Position numbers and translations under genes: made by a program. From JANXXV01 sp040002435 (GTDB lineage Bacteria > Acidobacteriota > Terriglobia > Bryobacterales > Bryobacteraceae), in contig JBDUEM010000005.1 of assembly GCA_040002435.1 (NCBI GenBank), positions 8,453 through 72,452 of the forward strand: a stretch of DNA of 64,000 nucleotides, in the 5' to 3' direction. Shown in pieces: positions 15,108-24,035 of this stretch (position 1 is its first letter; the number at the start of each line of letters is the position of its first letter). Below the pieces are notes generated by a model. That model searched no databases. It worked only from the letters and a program-made list of their open reading frames with translations, and was not told where the DNA came from.

Positions 15108-18100
15108 CTAGAACTGGAATCGCGCTACAATCTGCCCCGATCGCGGCGGAGCAAACGTGGAACCGTTGTTGATGCGCCCGAAACCGGACGATGTCAACCC
15201 CGTTCTGGGATCCAGCGTTTGTGTTGCCTTGGCATTGGTGCTGTCCGGATTGTTCAGATACGTCCGGTTGAATACGTTGAAGAATTCAGCCCGTAGCTGG
15301 AGCGACATACGCTCCCGGATATGGAACTGCTTGCCGACGCTCATCTGCTCGTCATAGCGGCGGGCATAACGATAGTCGTTGTAATAGGCGGCTGCCGTGC
15401 CCCATTCACCCGGACCAGGATCGGCCCATGCTTTCGGGTTCAGGACGAATTCTTTGTTGGGATCGAAGCAGTGGCAATTCAGGTCCTTGGTGAACAAGGG
15501 CACATCAGGAACACGGTTTACGTTGGTTCCCCGGAACAACAGAGAACTCAGTGCGTTTTGTGCCTGCGGAACGCGAATGGGCTTGCCGCTTGCATATCGC
15601 AGAACGCCGCCCAGACTCCAGCCGCTGAGAGCAACCCGGGCAAAAGCGTTATTCTTGGCGAACCCGGCCGTTGGAATAGTGTAGTTGTACCCGGTCACGA
15701 AAACGTGTGGCTGATCTTCGCGAGAAAGCGCCTTCTGCAGCTGGCGATTGAATACGTCGTTGGTGGGAACCACGGTCCCATCCTGATCCTCGGTGTTGGT
15801 GAGATTCTTCGACCATGTATAGGCCATCGAGAAGTCGAGTCCGAACGAGTAGCGCTTGGTGACCTTCGCCTGCAAAGAGTCATACCAATTGCTTCCCAGC
15901 GGAGCCCACGTACTGCCGATACTGGTGAATTGCGGAAATGGACGCAGGCTCTGTGCCACGGTGGCGGACAGCGGAAACCCTGCGTAAGGCGCTTTGAAGC
16001 CGCGCTGGATCGCAAGGGCCGAATCGAGCCGTGATGTCAGTAGCGTGCGATCGTCTGCATTGCCAATGTTGAGGCCAAAGCTCCGGATTCGCTCCGGTGT
16101 CAGCGCGTTGTAGTCAATCAGCCCATCGGCACGGAACCAAACTCCGCGATTGCCCACATAGGCCGCCTCAACCACAATGTTCTTCGCCACTTCACGCTGC
16201 AGCCCGATATTCCAACTGAGCTGGCGCGGCGGCCGGCCGGCATTCTGATCGATCACCGATGTGGCGCTCAGCAATTGACCGTTAGAAACACGCAAGCCCG
16301 GGTCATAACTGGCGCCAAACAGGGAGTTTGGATCGTACGACGGAATGCCCGAAGCCAGCACGAACGCAGGGTCTCCAAACGAAGGAGTGCCGAAGGAAAC
16401 GGTATTGAAGCCCATTCCCTGCGAGTTGCCGCCTCCGATGTAATTGAAGCCGGTGAGCTGGCCATAGGAAATTCCGATACCGGCCCGGAACACCGTCTTG
16501 TCGTCGATTTGATAGGCAACGCCCAGACGAGGTGCAAATGCCAATTTATACGTATGCGCCAGTTCGCAGTTGCAGCGTCCCGATCCGCTGCCTTCATAAA
16601 CGGTTCCACCTAACAATCCGCCCGCATTCGGATTTGCAACGCTTGCAGAGAAACCGCTGGTGCGGCGCCAAAGCTCGCGCGACGGATTCTGCAGATCGTA
16701 CCGTATTCCGAGGTCGAGAGTAAGCTTCCGGGTCACTTTCCAGGTATCCTGCCCGAAGAAGCCCCAGTTCATTCGCCGGTATTGAGGCGCCTGCGTGTTG
16801 GAAAGAGATACGTTGTTCACACGCCCCAGAAGGAAGCTCGCGTAATTGAATCCAACCGAACCGCCCTGCAAATTCTGGCCGTTCGTCGAGGGGAGAGCCG
16901 TTTCTGTGTTAGAGAATCCGTAAACTCCGGCGACGCCGCTAGTGGAAATGTTCGTGAACGTGTCGATGCGCCACTCACCCCCAAACTTAAACGTGTGGTT
17001 CCCGCGAATGTAGGTCGCGCTCGCCACCGCCGTTGGTTTGTCCTGCAGGTAAAGAGTACGGTTCGTCGGGCCAAGGTTGGCCACACCGCCCAGAGAGCCG
17101 ACCAAGCCCGTCAACCTCGGGAATCCCGAACCCACTTGCCCCTTGAATCCGAGTTGGGAAGCATCGTAGTCCTGAATAGACTGCGGGGACGCGTCGGGAT
17201 TGTGATAGCGCTGATACCCTGCTCCGAGATGGACCAGGAAGGTTGGGCTGATCGTCTGATCGTAGTTCACGCGAACCGTCTGGCTCCGGATGATCTGATC
17301 GCGGCGCGGGGAAATCGGATCCGGCAAGCCGTCGTCCTGGCCATTGTCCTTATCTGTGCGCTGGGCCGACCAGTAGGCGCTCATTCTCGCGCTCCCATTG
17401 AAACTGTGGTCGATCTTGACGCTGGGAATCGCCTGGATTTTCCGGTAGGCGTACCTACGGGTAAAATTGTTCACCAACCCAGGGCCGTCCGCTTTGGGAA
17501 TCAGACCCTGTACTTTGGCTGCGACGGGATCAAATCGCGACGCAGGGATCATGTTGTTCAGAAACGGATCCATCACCACCTGGCCGTTTACCGTGCGCTT
17601 GGTGGCTGGATCGTAGATCGCATTTTCCATGATGTTGCGTCCCAGCGGGTCAACGCCAAGAACTCGTCCGGTAAGAATCGAGCTGAAATCGCCATTCCGG
17701 AAAGCGTCCGTGGGGACCGTTCCGAATCCGTTCACCTTGTTCTGACGATCGCGAAACATCTCATAATTGAAGAAGAAAAACGTGCGGTCCTTGCCGTTGT
17801 AGACCTTCGGAATGAAGACCGGACCGCCGATGCTGCCACCGAAATCATGCCGGCGCACCTGTGGCCGCACATTCGTGAACGGCTGCGCCGCACCGAGGCC
17901 CTCATGAGCGAAATAGTCGTATCCGCTGCCATGATATTGATTTGTGCCGGAGCGCGAAGTGAAATTGAAAAGTCCACCGCCCACCTGGCCAAACTCAGCT
18001 GAAAAGTTGCTGCTCTGCAACGTGAATTCTTCAATCGCTTCGACCGACGCTTGCGACTCATCCGATACGCGCGGATTCAGCGCGCTCGTGGTGTCCTGGC

Positions 18101-18668
18101 CTTCGAAAATGATGCGGAAAGTGTTGCTGGGAGCGCCATTCACGCGAATATCGTTCCAGCCGTTGATGCTGGCGCCCGGGGCCAGTTGAACGAAGCTGAG
18201 CGGATTGCGAACCGCGCCGGCGCCCAGTGCAAAGTTCAGTGGAAGCGCGTTGATCCGGTCCCCGCTGATGGTGGTGGACTGCTCCGCGCTTTCGCTCTTC
18301 AGAAGCGGAGCGTCGGCGGTGACGGTGACGGACTCTGAGGTGGAACCGACCTGAAGCGCGACATCGACCCTCGCCGTCTGTGCCACCTGTACACGCAATC
18401 CAGCCTGCACAAACTTGCGGAAGCCCGGATGCTCAATCGTCAGGTCATATCCGCCCGCAGGTACGGAGGGAATCGTATAGTTGCCGGTGCTGGTAGTTTC
18501 AGTTCGAAACTGTATACCGTTTTCCGGATTGACTGCCGTAACAACGGCGGATGGAATCAATGCCCCCGCGGCATCGGATACCGTTCCTGTAATGGTGCCG
18601 CGATCACTTTGCCCGTACAACGAGACGGCAAGGACCAGCAGCCCAAAGAAACGACTCAGTTTCTTCAT
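15108..18668 (-). CDS. Oar-like TonB-dependent receptor
   Basis: 1186 residues. A signal peptide (1-20, ending YGQS) is followed by a carboxypeptidase-regulatory-like beta-sandwich (about 23-105, with GTITGTVSDAAGALIPSA and 'GNYTIPSVPAGGYDLTIEHP'). Then come a plug domain with 'VTVTADAPLLKSESAEQST' and a long outer-membrane barrel ending in Phe (VARFQF). This is the layout of the large Oar-like receptors that are abundant in Acidobacteriota and import or bind large substrates. AAGGGAG precedes the ATG. It is the first gene of the group that continues with CRTAC1, TPR and heptahaem cytochrome genes. The substrate cannot be read from the sequence. A second receptor of the same class lies at 35542-39024. 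Confidence 0.93.
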   Translation of the reverse strand: MKKLSRFFGLLVLAVSLYGQSDRGTITGTVSDAAGALIPSAVVTAVNPENGIQFRTETTSTGNYTIPSVPAGGYDLTIEHPGFRKFVQAGLRVQVAQTARVDVALQVGSTSESVTVTADAPLLKSESAEQSTTISGDRINALPLNFALGAGAVRNPLSFVQLAPGASINGWNDIRVNGAPSNTFRIIFEGQDTTSALNPRVSDESQASVEAIEEFTLQSSNFSAEFGQVGGGLFNFTSRSGTNQYHGSGYDYFAHEGLGAAQPFTNVRPQVRRHDFGGSIGGPVFIPKVYNGKDRTFFFFNYEMFRDRQNKVNGFGTVPTDAFRNGDFSSILTGRVLGVDPLGRNIMENAIYDPATKRTVNGQVVMDPFLNNMIPASRFDPVAAKVQGLIPKADGPGLVNNFTRRYAYRKIQAIPSVKIDHSFNGSARMSAYWSAQRTDKDNGQDDGLPDPISPRRDQIIRSQTVRVNYDQTISPTFLVHLGAGYQRYHNPDASPQSIQDYDASQLGFKGQVGSGFPRLTGLVGSLGGVANLGPTNRTLYLQDKPTAVASATYIRGNHTFKFGGEWRIDTFTNISTSGVAGVYGFSNTETALPSTNGQNLQGGSVGFNYASFLLGRVNNVSLSNTQAPQYRRMNWGFFGQDTWKVTRKLTLDLGIRYDLQNPSRELWRRTSGFSASVANPNAGGLLGGTVYEGSGSGRCNCELAHTYKLAFAPRLGVAYQIDDKTVFRAGIGISYGQLTGFNYIGGGNSQGMGFNTVSFGTPSFGDPAFVLASGIPSYDPNSLFGASYDPGLRVSNGQLLSATSVIDQNAGRPPRQLSWNIGLQREVAKNIVVEAAYVGNRGVWFRADGLIDYNALTPERIRSFGLNIGNADDRTLLTSRLDSALAIQRGFKAPYAGFPLSATVAQSLRPFPQFTSIGSTWAPLGSNWYDSLQAKVTKRYSFGLDFSMAYTWSKNLTNTEDQDGTVVPTNDVFNRQLQKALSREDQPHVFVTGYNYTIPTAGFAKNNAFARVALSGWSLGGVLRYASGKPIRVPQAQNALSSLLFRGTNVNRVPDVPLFTKDLNCHCFDPNKEFVLNPKAWADPGPGEWGTAAAYYNDYRYARRYDEQMSVGKQFHIRERMSLQLRAEFFNVFNRTYLNNPDSTNAKATQTLDPRTGLTSSGFGRINNGSTFAPPRSGQIVARFQF

Positions 18669-18750
18669 AGAAAGTACTCCCTTTGGGAAAATGAACCACT
18701 TGAGACAAGCAGGATTTTTGCAATACTAACACCCAAGCGAACTGGGTACT

Positions 18751-18779
18751 ATTCTGCAAGTATTCATCCCGGATGTCAA
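18751..18779 (-). promoter_or_regulatory. Sigma-70-type promoter of the TonB receptor group
   Basis: On the minus strand TTGACA (18779-18774) is separated by exactly 17 nt from CAGAAT (18756-18751), upstream of the receptor ATG at 18668. That gives a perfect -35 and a 4/6 -10, with a leader of about 75 nt containing a small ACCCA/TGGGT hairpin. The rest of the 319-nt gap (18669-18987) holds no ORF or other structure that I can recognise. Confidence 0.55.
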
Positions 18780-18987
18780 ATTCCTTCACACCCCGTGCGG
18801 CGTCCGGCCCTGGCGGAAACACGAAGTAATCCTTCACCCGGGGGGGCAATTAGTATCAGTATATTTGTGGAAAATAATGGCACAATTTCTGCCATTCGTG
18901 AATTTCATCGTGCCGAATTCATACCGCTCGGGCTTGGACTGCCGGCCCGACTATCTTCCAGCCGTCGGCACCGTGTCTCTGACTCGT

Positions 18988-20223
18988 TTACTTCGAACCG
19001 CTGTCCTTAATCTCTACCAGCGCCACACGGTTCAGCCCGCTTTCAGCCAGTACCAGGTTGTTGCCGCTCGGCGTCTTCATCATGTTCCGCACCACGCCGC
19101 CGCCCGCGGGAATAATCCAGGTCTGGAATTTTTCTGTCTGCGGATCGAAACGTACCAGCGTGTTCGGCCTCACCGATGATTCGCTGTACCAGATCGCCCC
19201 GTCGGAATAGGCAATCCCATACGGTTGAGATTCGCGGCCGCTGGGAGACTCCCATTCCTTCACCTTGCCCGTTACCGGATCGAACCGCCCCAGGTAGCCG
19301 CGCGCGAAGTCGGTATACCAGACGACGTCGTCAGGAGCCAGTGCAAGGCGCCTCGGACGGGCATCGGGACTTGGCAGCGTATATTCCTTGATCTGCATCG
19401 TCACGGGATCGACGCTCCCCACACGGTTGCCGCGAAAATCCACGTACCACGGCACTCCTTTCGAGTTCACCTGGATGCCATACGGATACGTGCCCGAACT
19501 GGGAGTCGCCATCACCTTCATCTCTCCGGTGGCGGGATAGATTCTGCCCACGTGACCCGACTGGGTCGTAAAGAACAACGTGCCCTTCTGGTCGAAGATC
19601 GGAGTGTGTGGGCCGCGCACGCCTTCTGGAACCGGGTATTCGGTAATGGCTCCGGTCTTCGGATTGAGCTTGCCCACATAGGTGCTCTGATTCGCCGTAT
19701 ACCAGATGTTGCCGTCTTTGTCCTCCACCAGGCCGTGTGGACCGGAGCGAGGTTTCGAAACGGGAAACTCTTTCATCTCGCCTGTCTTCGGGTCGAGCCG
19801 CCCCAGGACGTTGGCAAACATCCCGCTCCACCAGATGGAACCGTCCCTTGCAGCGAGCGGATCGTGCGGGCGCGATCCCAGCGACGGCACCACCCATTCC
19901 TGGAAGGACACTTTCGCCGGCCCCGCAATCACCTTCCCCTCAGGGGCGGGCTTGACCGGAAAGTGCGTCCCAAGATAGGCGGCTATCGCATCGGCATCCT
20001 CCGTGGGAAGCGCAACCATCGAGCCGAACACCTTGCGCCATCCTTCGCGCGTGTTGCCCCAGGAAGTCGTAATGCTGTTCAGCCCGTGGCACCTGCCGCA
20101 ACTGGTCTCCACCAGCTCCTTACCGGGCCCTTCGGGTAGCACCACTGGCTGGCCGCGGCGCTGGGCAATCGCCGGTACTGCTAACGTGAGGGCGGCCGCC
20201 ACCAGAATGAATCGGTTTCGCAT
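18988..20223 (-). CDS. Secreted cytochrome c fused to Vgb-type (streptogramin lyase-like) beta-propeller
   Basis: 411 residues. The signal peptide ends near AIAQ. A small N-terminal cytochrome domain carries CGRCHGLNSI and 'EDADAIAAYLGTHFP'. From about residue 115 there are seven propeller blades of the Vgb type, with repeated units such as 'GNIWYTANQSTYVGKLNPKT' and 'DGAIWYSESS'. True virginiamycin B lyases inactivate streptogramins. This family of fused, exported proteins in acidobacteria is unlikely to do so, and the haem domain suggests a redox role. A strong AGGAGG precedes the ATG. It is divergent from the amidohydrolase gene at 20407 with 183 nt between them, which should hold both promoters. 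Confidence 0.88.
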   Translation of the reverse strand: MRNRFILVAAALTLAVPAIAQRRGQPVVLPEGPGKELVETSCGRCHGLNSITTSWGNTREGWRKVFGSMVALPTEDADAIAAYLGTHFPVKPAPEGKVIAGPAKVSFQEWVVPSLGSRPHDPLAARDGSIWWSGMFANVLGRLDPKTGEMKEFPVSKPRSGPHGLVEDKDGNIWYTANQSTYVGKLNPKTGAITEYPVPEGVRGPHTPIFDQKGTLFFTTQSGHVGRIYPATGEMKVMATPSSGTYPYGIQVNSKGVPWYVDFRGNRVGSVDPVTMQIKEYTLPSPDARPRRLALAPDDVVWYTDFARGYLGRFDPVTGKVKEWESPSGRESQPYGIAYSDGAIWYSESSVRPNTLVRFDPQTEKFQTWIIPAGGGVVRNMMKTPSGNNLVLAESGLNRVALVEIKDSGSK

Positions 20224-20406
20224 GTTTCCTCCTCTTCGGCCTGGCGCTCCGCATGAGACCTTCTATCGCCCCGTGTGACGCGCTTTCCTTTGAATCCAGA
20301 AGAAGTATACATCGCGGACTTGCTGGCTGCACGCCCTTCGCATGGGAACGAGATAATATGGTCGCCAACGGGATTCGAGCCCGGAGGCGCACAGGAGGAG
20401 ACCAAA

Positions 20407-21402
20407 GTGGACCGGCGCAAATTCATAAAGGCTGCCGCAGCGGGCACGGCAGCGTTCGCGGGCAGCGTAACAGGTGCTAACGCGCAGAAATATTCCATCC
20501 CCATCATCGACACCCACGTACATCTGTACGACCCCACGCGCCCGCAAGGTGTGCCATGGCCGAGCCCTCAGCAGGCAAGCATCTATCGCCCCTTCCTGCC
20601 GGCGGACTACCGGCGGATCGCGGAACCCTTCGGCGTCGTGGGGATGATCGAGACCGAGTGCAGCCCTTGGGTGGAAGACAATTATTGGGTTCTCGACGTG
20701 TCCGCCAAAGAGACGATTGTGGTGGGAGAAGTCGGGGATTTATTTCCTGGCAAGCCGGATTTTGGCGAGCATCTCTCACGGCTGCAAAAGAATCCTCTGT
20801 ACCGGGGCATCCGGTTCGCTTATTTATGGGGCCGGGATGTCGCCGAGGAGATTCGAAAGCCGCAGGTGATGGCCGACCTGCGGCTGCTGTCGGATGCGGG
20901 TCTGACATTGGACTCGGGCGGCAGCCAGAAAGATGTCCCAAACCTGCTGCGAATCAGCGATCAAATCCCTAACCTGCGGATTGTGATTAATCACTTGCCA
21001 GGCGCTCCCATCCCGGAAGAGCCGGCGGCCCGCGCCGCCTACCAGCAAGGACTTCGTGAATTGGGAAAGCGCCCGCAGGTATACGTGAAGGTCTCCGAAA
21101 TCTTTCAACGAGTGGATGAGAAGGGCCGCCGCGTGCAGTCGGGCGGACGCATTCCCCGTGAACTGAGCTTTTATCGTCCGCGGCTGGATGAAATATGGGA
21201 AACCTTCGGACAGGACCGCCTCCTGTTCGCCAGTGATTGGACAAACAGCGAACCCATGGGTACCTTTGGGGAAACGCTGGGCCTCGTCCATGAATATTTC
21301 AAGCAGAAGGGCCCGCAGCCTCTCGAAAAATTCTTCTGGAAGAATTCCGTCGCCGCATACCGGTGGGTGAAGCGGCAGGCAAGTCAACCGCGCCTGGCAT
21401 AA
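20407..21402 (+). CDS. Tat-exported amidohydrolase (Amidohydro_2, TIM barrel)
   Basis: 331 residues from a GTG preceded by AGGAGGAG at good spacing; the frame is open further upstream but without a leader. The N terminus, VDRRKFIKAAAAG, is a Tat-type signal. Metal-site motifs of the Amidohydro_2 (PF04909) family are DTHVHLYD (HxH), 'VINHLPGAPIPEE' and 'LLFASDWTNSEP' (final Asp). Relatives include lactonases and decarboxylases such as 2-pyrone-4,6-dicarboxylate lactonase-like enzymes and fuconolactone hydrolases. Given a fucosidase elsewhere in the window a sugar-lactone substrate is possible, but that is a guess. It is followed 55 nt later by the PQQ dehydrogenase gene on the same strand. Confidence 0.9.
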   Translation: MDRRKFIKAAAAGTAAFAGSVTGANAQKYSIPIIDTHVHLYDPTRPQGVPWPSPQQASIYRPFLPADYRRIAEPFGVVGMIETECSPWVEDNYWVLDVSAKETIVVGEVGDLFPGKPDFGEHLSRLQKNPLYRGIRFAYLWGRDVAEEIRKPQVMADLRLLSDAGLTLDSGGSQKDVPNLLRISDQIPNLRIVINHLPGAPIPEEPAARAAYQQGLRELGKRPQVYVKVSEIFQRVDEKGRRVQSGGRIPRELSFYRPRLDEIWETFGQDRLLFASDWTNSEPMGTFGETLGLVHEYFKQKGPQPLEKFFWKNSVAAYRWVKRQASQPRLA

Positions 21403-21457
21403 TCCAGCAGCACCGTACTTACTGAATATGGAAGTGGAGAGTTAGTCCCCGAAACCT

Positions 21458-23809
21458 ATGATGAAAAAGATTGCCGGCGTACTGATAACTGCTGCATGGA
21501 TCGCGGCGCAAGCAATAGCGCAGACGCCCGCCGTAGCGGCTTCTGATTTCGCCGCCGCACAAAAGCAGTTTGACAGCCTCTGTGAAGGATGCCACGGTGC
21601 CGGTGGAAACGGCGGGGACCGGGCGCCGGCCCTGGTAAACAATCGCAGCCTGCGCACCCGCAACGAAGCCCAGATCCGCGACGTGATCAGAAACGGCACC
21701 GCTGCCGGCATGCCAGCCTTCAAGCTGCCGGAGGGCGAACTTCAATCCCTCGCGCAATGGCTGCGTTCTCTCAATATCTCCGCTTTTGATACCAAACCCG
21801 CCGGGAACACCCATGCGGGAGAGGAATTTTTCTTCGGCAAGGGACAATGCTCCACCTGTCACATGGTTCATGGCCGAGGAACGGTAAAGGGGCCTGATCT
21901 TTCCGCGATAGGCCGCAAATCCACCGTCCGCGAACTGGAACTGGTGCTGCAGAATCCTACATCTCAAATGGGGATTCACACCACGCCCACCTGCCCCAGT
22001 TGGGCGTTCTGTCCGGACGACACGTGGCGGGTTGTTAACGTCAAAATGCGAGACGGTAAAAACCTGCGTGGTTTCGCGCGCGGGCGGGCGGAACATGATC
22101 TGGAATTGCAAACCCTGGAAGGACGGGTGTATTTTCTAACGGATAAGCAGTACCAGGCAATCACACCAGAGGCGGAATCTTACATGCCTCCACTCCAGGC
22201 AAGCGCAGCGGAGCACCGTGATCTTCTGGCCTATCTCAGCAGCTTGGGTGGCGTGCAGCCTGGCGCACTTGCCGGAGTAAACGCCTCGATTTCGCCCGAG
22301 GCCATAAACACTGTCCTGCACCCCAAACCAGGCGAATGGCCGACATACAACGGTGTCCTCGGCGCCAACCGCCATAGCCCCCTCGGCCAGATCAACACGG
22401 GTAACGCACGGAACCTTCAGTTGGAGTGGGTCTACTCACTCAACGTTCCGGATCTCGAGACAACACCCATCGTTAGTGACGGCGTCATGTATGTCACGGC
22501 GGCCGACCGGGTATGCGCCATCGCCGCGGCGACGGGTCGCCAGCTCTGGTGCTATGCGCGTTCCGATGACTCTTCCGAATCCGGTGAGCACCGCAATTCA
22601 GGCCTGCCCAACCGCGGCGTCGGGCTTCTTGGGGACCGCATATTCTTCAACACCAGTGACGCCCATCTGCTGTGTTTGAATCGGCTGACCGGCAGCCTCA
22701 TGTGGGACATCAACATGGTGCAATCACCCGGGCGCTACCTGGCGACCTCCGCTCCCCTGGTGGTGGGCGATTTGGTGATTGCCGGAATTGCGGGCGGCGA
22801 TGGTCCCCTGCGCGGATTTCTGGCAGCCTATAAAGCCACCAGCGGCGAGCAGGCGTGGCGGTTTTGGACTGTGCCTAAGCCCGGCGAGCCCGGTTCCGAA
22901 ACCTGGACCGGGAACGCCATGGAGACCGGCGGCGGCGCCACCTGGCTGACCGGATCGTATGACGTGGAGACCGGGACGCTCTACTGGGCCGTTGGCAACC
23001 CGTTCCCCGCCACCGACGGCGACGAGCGGCGAGGCTCCAATCTCTATACCAATTGCGTCATAGCTCTCGACGTCAAGACCGGCAAATTGCGCTGGCATTA
23101 TCAGTTCACGCCGCACGATTTGCATGATTGGGACGCTACCGAGCCCATGGTGCTGGTGGATACCGACTACGGCGGCCGCCCCAGGAAGCTATTGCTGCAG
23201 GCGAATCGCAATGGCTTCACTTATGTCCTCGACCGGACGACGGGCGAATTCCTGTCCGCAAAACCATTCGTCAAGAAAATGAATTGGGCCAGTGGCTACA
23301 ATTCGGACGGCACACCTCAACTTCTGCCCGCCAATACGCCGACGCAGGCGGGTGTAAAGGGCTGTCCCTCGGTGCGAGGCGCGACCAACTGGTATGCAAC
23401 CTCCTTCAGTCCCGACACGAAACTCTTCTATGTGATGTCTGTGGAGGATTGCAGCATCTACCGGAAATCTCACGACGGAGGCTACGAAGGGTATCGCAAC
23501 CCCGGCGATTCCGGGTTGAAGTATCTGCGAGCCATCGACATCCGCACCGGCGCCGCTGTCTGGGAAATTCCGCAGCAAGGGCCGCAGGAAGCCAACTATT
23601 CCGGGGTCCTCACCACCGCCGGAGGCCTGGTTTTCTACGGGGAGACCGGCGGCGGGTTTGCAGCGGTCGACGCCAGGACCGGAAAGACGCTGTGGACTTT
23701 CCACGGCAACCAGGCTTGGCGAGGTTGTCCGATGACTTACATGCTGAATGGACGTCAGTACGTAGCGGTTGCATCCGGCAGCAATATCCTGTCCTTCGCG
23801 ATACGGTAG
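21458..23809 (+). CDS. Dicytochrome-PQQ-dependent dehydrogenase
   Basis: 783 residues with a signal peptide ending AIAQT. The order is class-I cytochrome c (CEGCHGAGGNGG, distal Met region AAGMPAF), a second haem domain of the Planctomycetes/Verrucomicrobia putative haem-binding type (CSTCHMVHGRG, then a beta-rich 'KMRDGKNLRGFARG' part), and an eight-bladed PQQ propeller. The propeller has the quinoprotein dehydrogenase block 'HDLHDWDATEPMVL' and 'LLLQANRNGFTYVLDR'. No adjacent Cys-Cys pair, typical of methanol and ethanol dehydrogenases, is visible. In most quinohaemoproteins the cytochrome is C-terminal, so the N-terminal double cytochrome is notable. Electrons would pass from PQQ to the fused haems in the periplasm. 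The substrate is unknown. A paralogue lies at 48259-50541. Confidence 0.92.
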   Translation: MMKKIAGVLITAAWIAAQAIAQTPAVAASDFAAAQKQFDSLCEGCHGAGGNGGDRAPALVNNRSLRTRNEAQIRDVIRNGTAAGMPAFKLPEGELQSLAQWLRSLNISAFDTKPAGNTHAGEEFFFGKGQCSTCHMVHGRGTVKGPDLSAIGRKSTVRELELVLQNPTSQMGIHTTPTCPSWAFCPDDTWRVVNVKMRDGKNLRGFARGRAEHDLELQTLEGRVYFLTDKQYQAITPEAESYMPPLQASAAEHRDLLAYLSSLGGVQPGALAGVNASISPEAINTVLHPKPGEWPTYNGVLGANRHSPLGQINTGNARNLQLEWVYSLNVPDLETTPIVSDGVMYVTAADRVCAIAAATGRQLWCYARSDDSSESGEHRNSGLPNRGVGLLGDRIFFNTSDAHLLCLNRLTGSLMWDINMVQSPGRYLATSAPLVVGDLVIAGIAGGDGPLRGFLAAYKATSGEQAWRFWTVPKPGEPGSETWTGNAMETGGGATWLTGSYDVETGTLYWAVGNPFPATDGDERRGSNLYTNCVIALDVKTGKLRWHYQFTPHDLHDWDATEPMVLVDTDYGGRPRKLLLQANRNGFTYVLDRTTGEFLSAKPFVKKMNWASGYNSDGTPQLLPANTPTQAGVKGCPSVRGATNWYATSFSPDTKLFYVMSVEDCSIYRKSHDGGYEGYRNPGDSGLKYLRAIDIRTGAAVWEIPQQGPQEANYSGVLTTAGGLVFYGETGGGFAAVDARTGKTLWTFHGNQAWRGCPMTYMLNGRQYVAVASGSNILSFAIR

Positions 23810-23835
23810 GCACTTTGATCCACCTGCTAAAGTGC
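23810..23835 (+). terminator. Weak hairpin after the PQQ dehydrogenase gene
   Basis: GCACTTT (23810-23816) pairs with AAAGTGC (23829-23835) across a 12-nt loop directly after the stop codon. There is no U-tract (TTCCC follows), so termination is only possible, not convincing. The remaining gap to the kinase start (24036) shows no other gene. Confidence 0.3.
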
Positions 23836-24035
23836 TTCCCTCAACCGGCCGATAGATACGGACGTCTGGTCGTCTTACTTTAAGGAAGTCGCAGACCTGA
23901 AAAGTTGCGCGAATGTCCGGCATGCAAAGAGAGCTCGGCTTCAAGAGCAGCGCTGATTAGATGGAGTAAAGTCACAACCGGTGAGTGTGCCCTACTTGCT
24001 TGCCGGCTCGAAAATTCCTGCCTTGGAGGGCAGTC

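Noticed and set aside
16782..18002. Long 406-residue plus-strand frame inside the TonB receptor gene
   Set aside because: Antisense shadow of a well-supported receptor; basic, repeat-free composition with no recognisable domain. High GC makes such frames common.
19225..20139. 304-residue plus-strand frame opposite the cytochrome-Vgb gene
   Set aside because: Mirror of the propeller codons, rich in His and Arg, no ribosome site; the opposite strand has clear domains and a signal peptide.
20369..20384. tRNA-like T-arm sequence (TTCGAGCCC) upstream of the amidohydrolase gene
   Set aside because: The arm does not pair correctly and no acceptor, D or anticodon arm is found upstream; it lies in the divergent promoter region.
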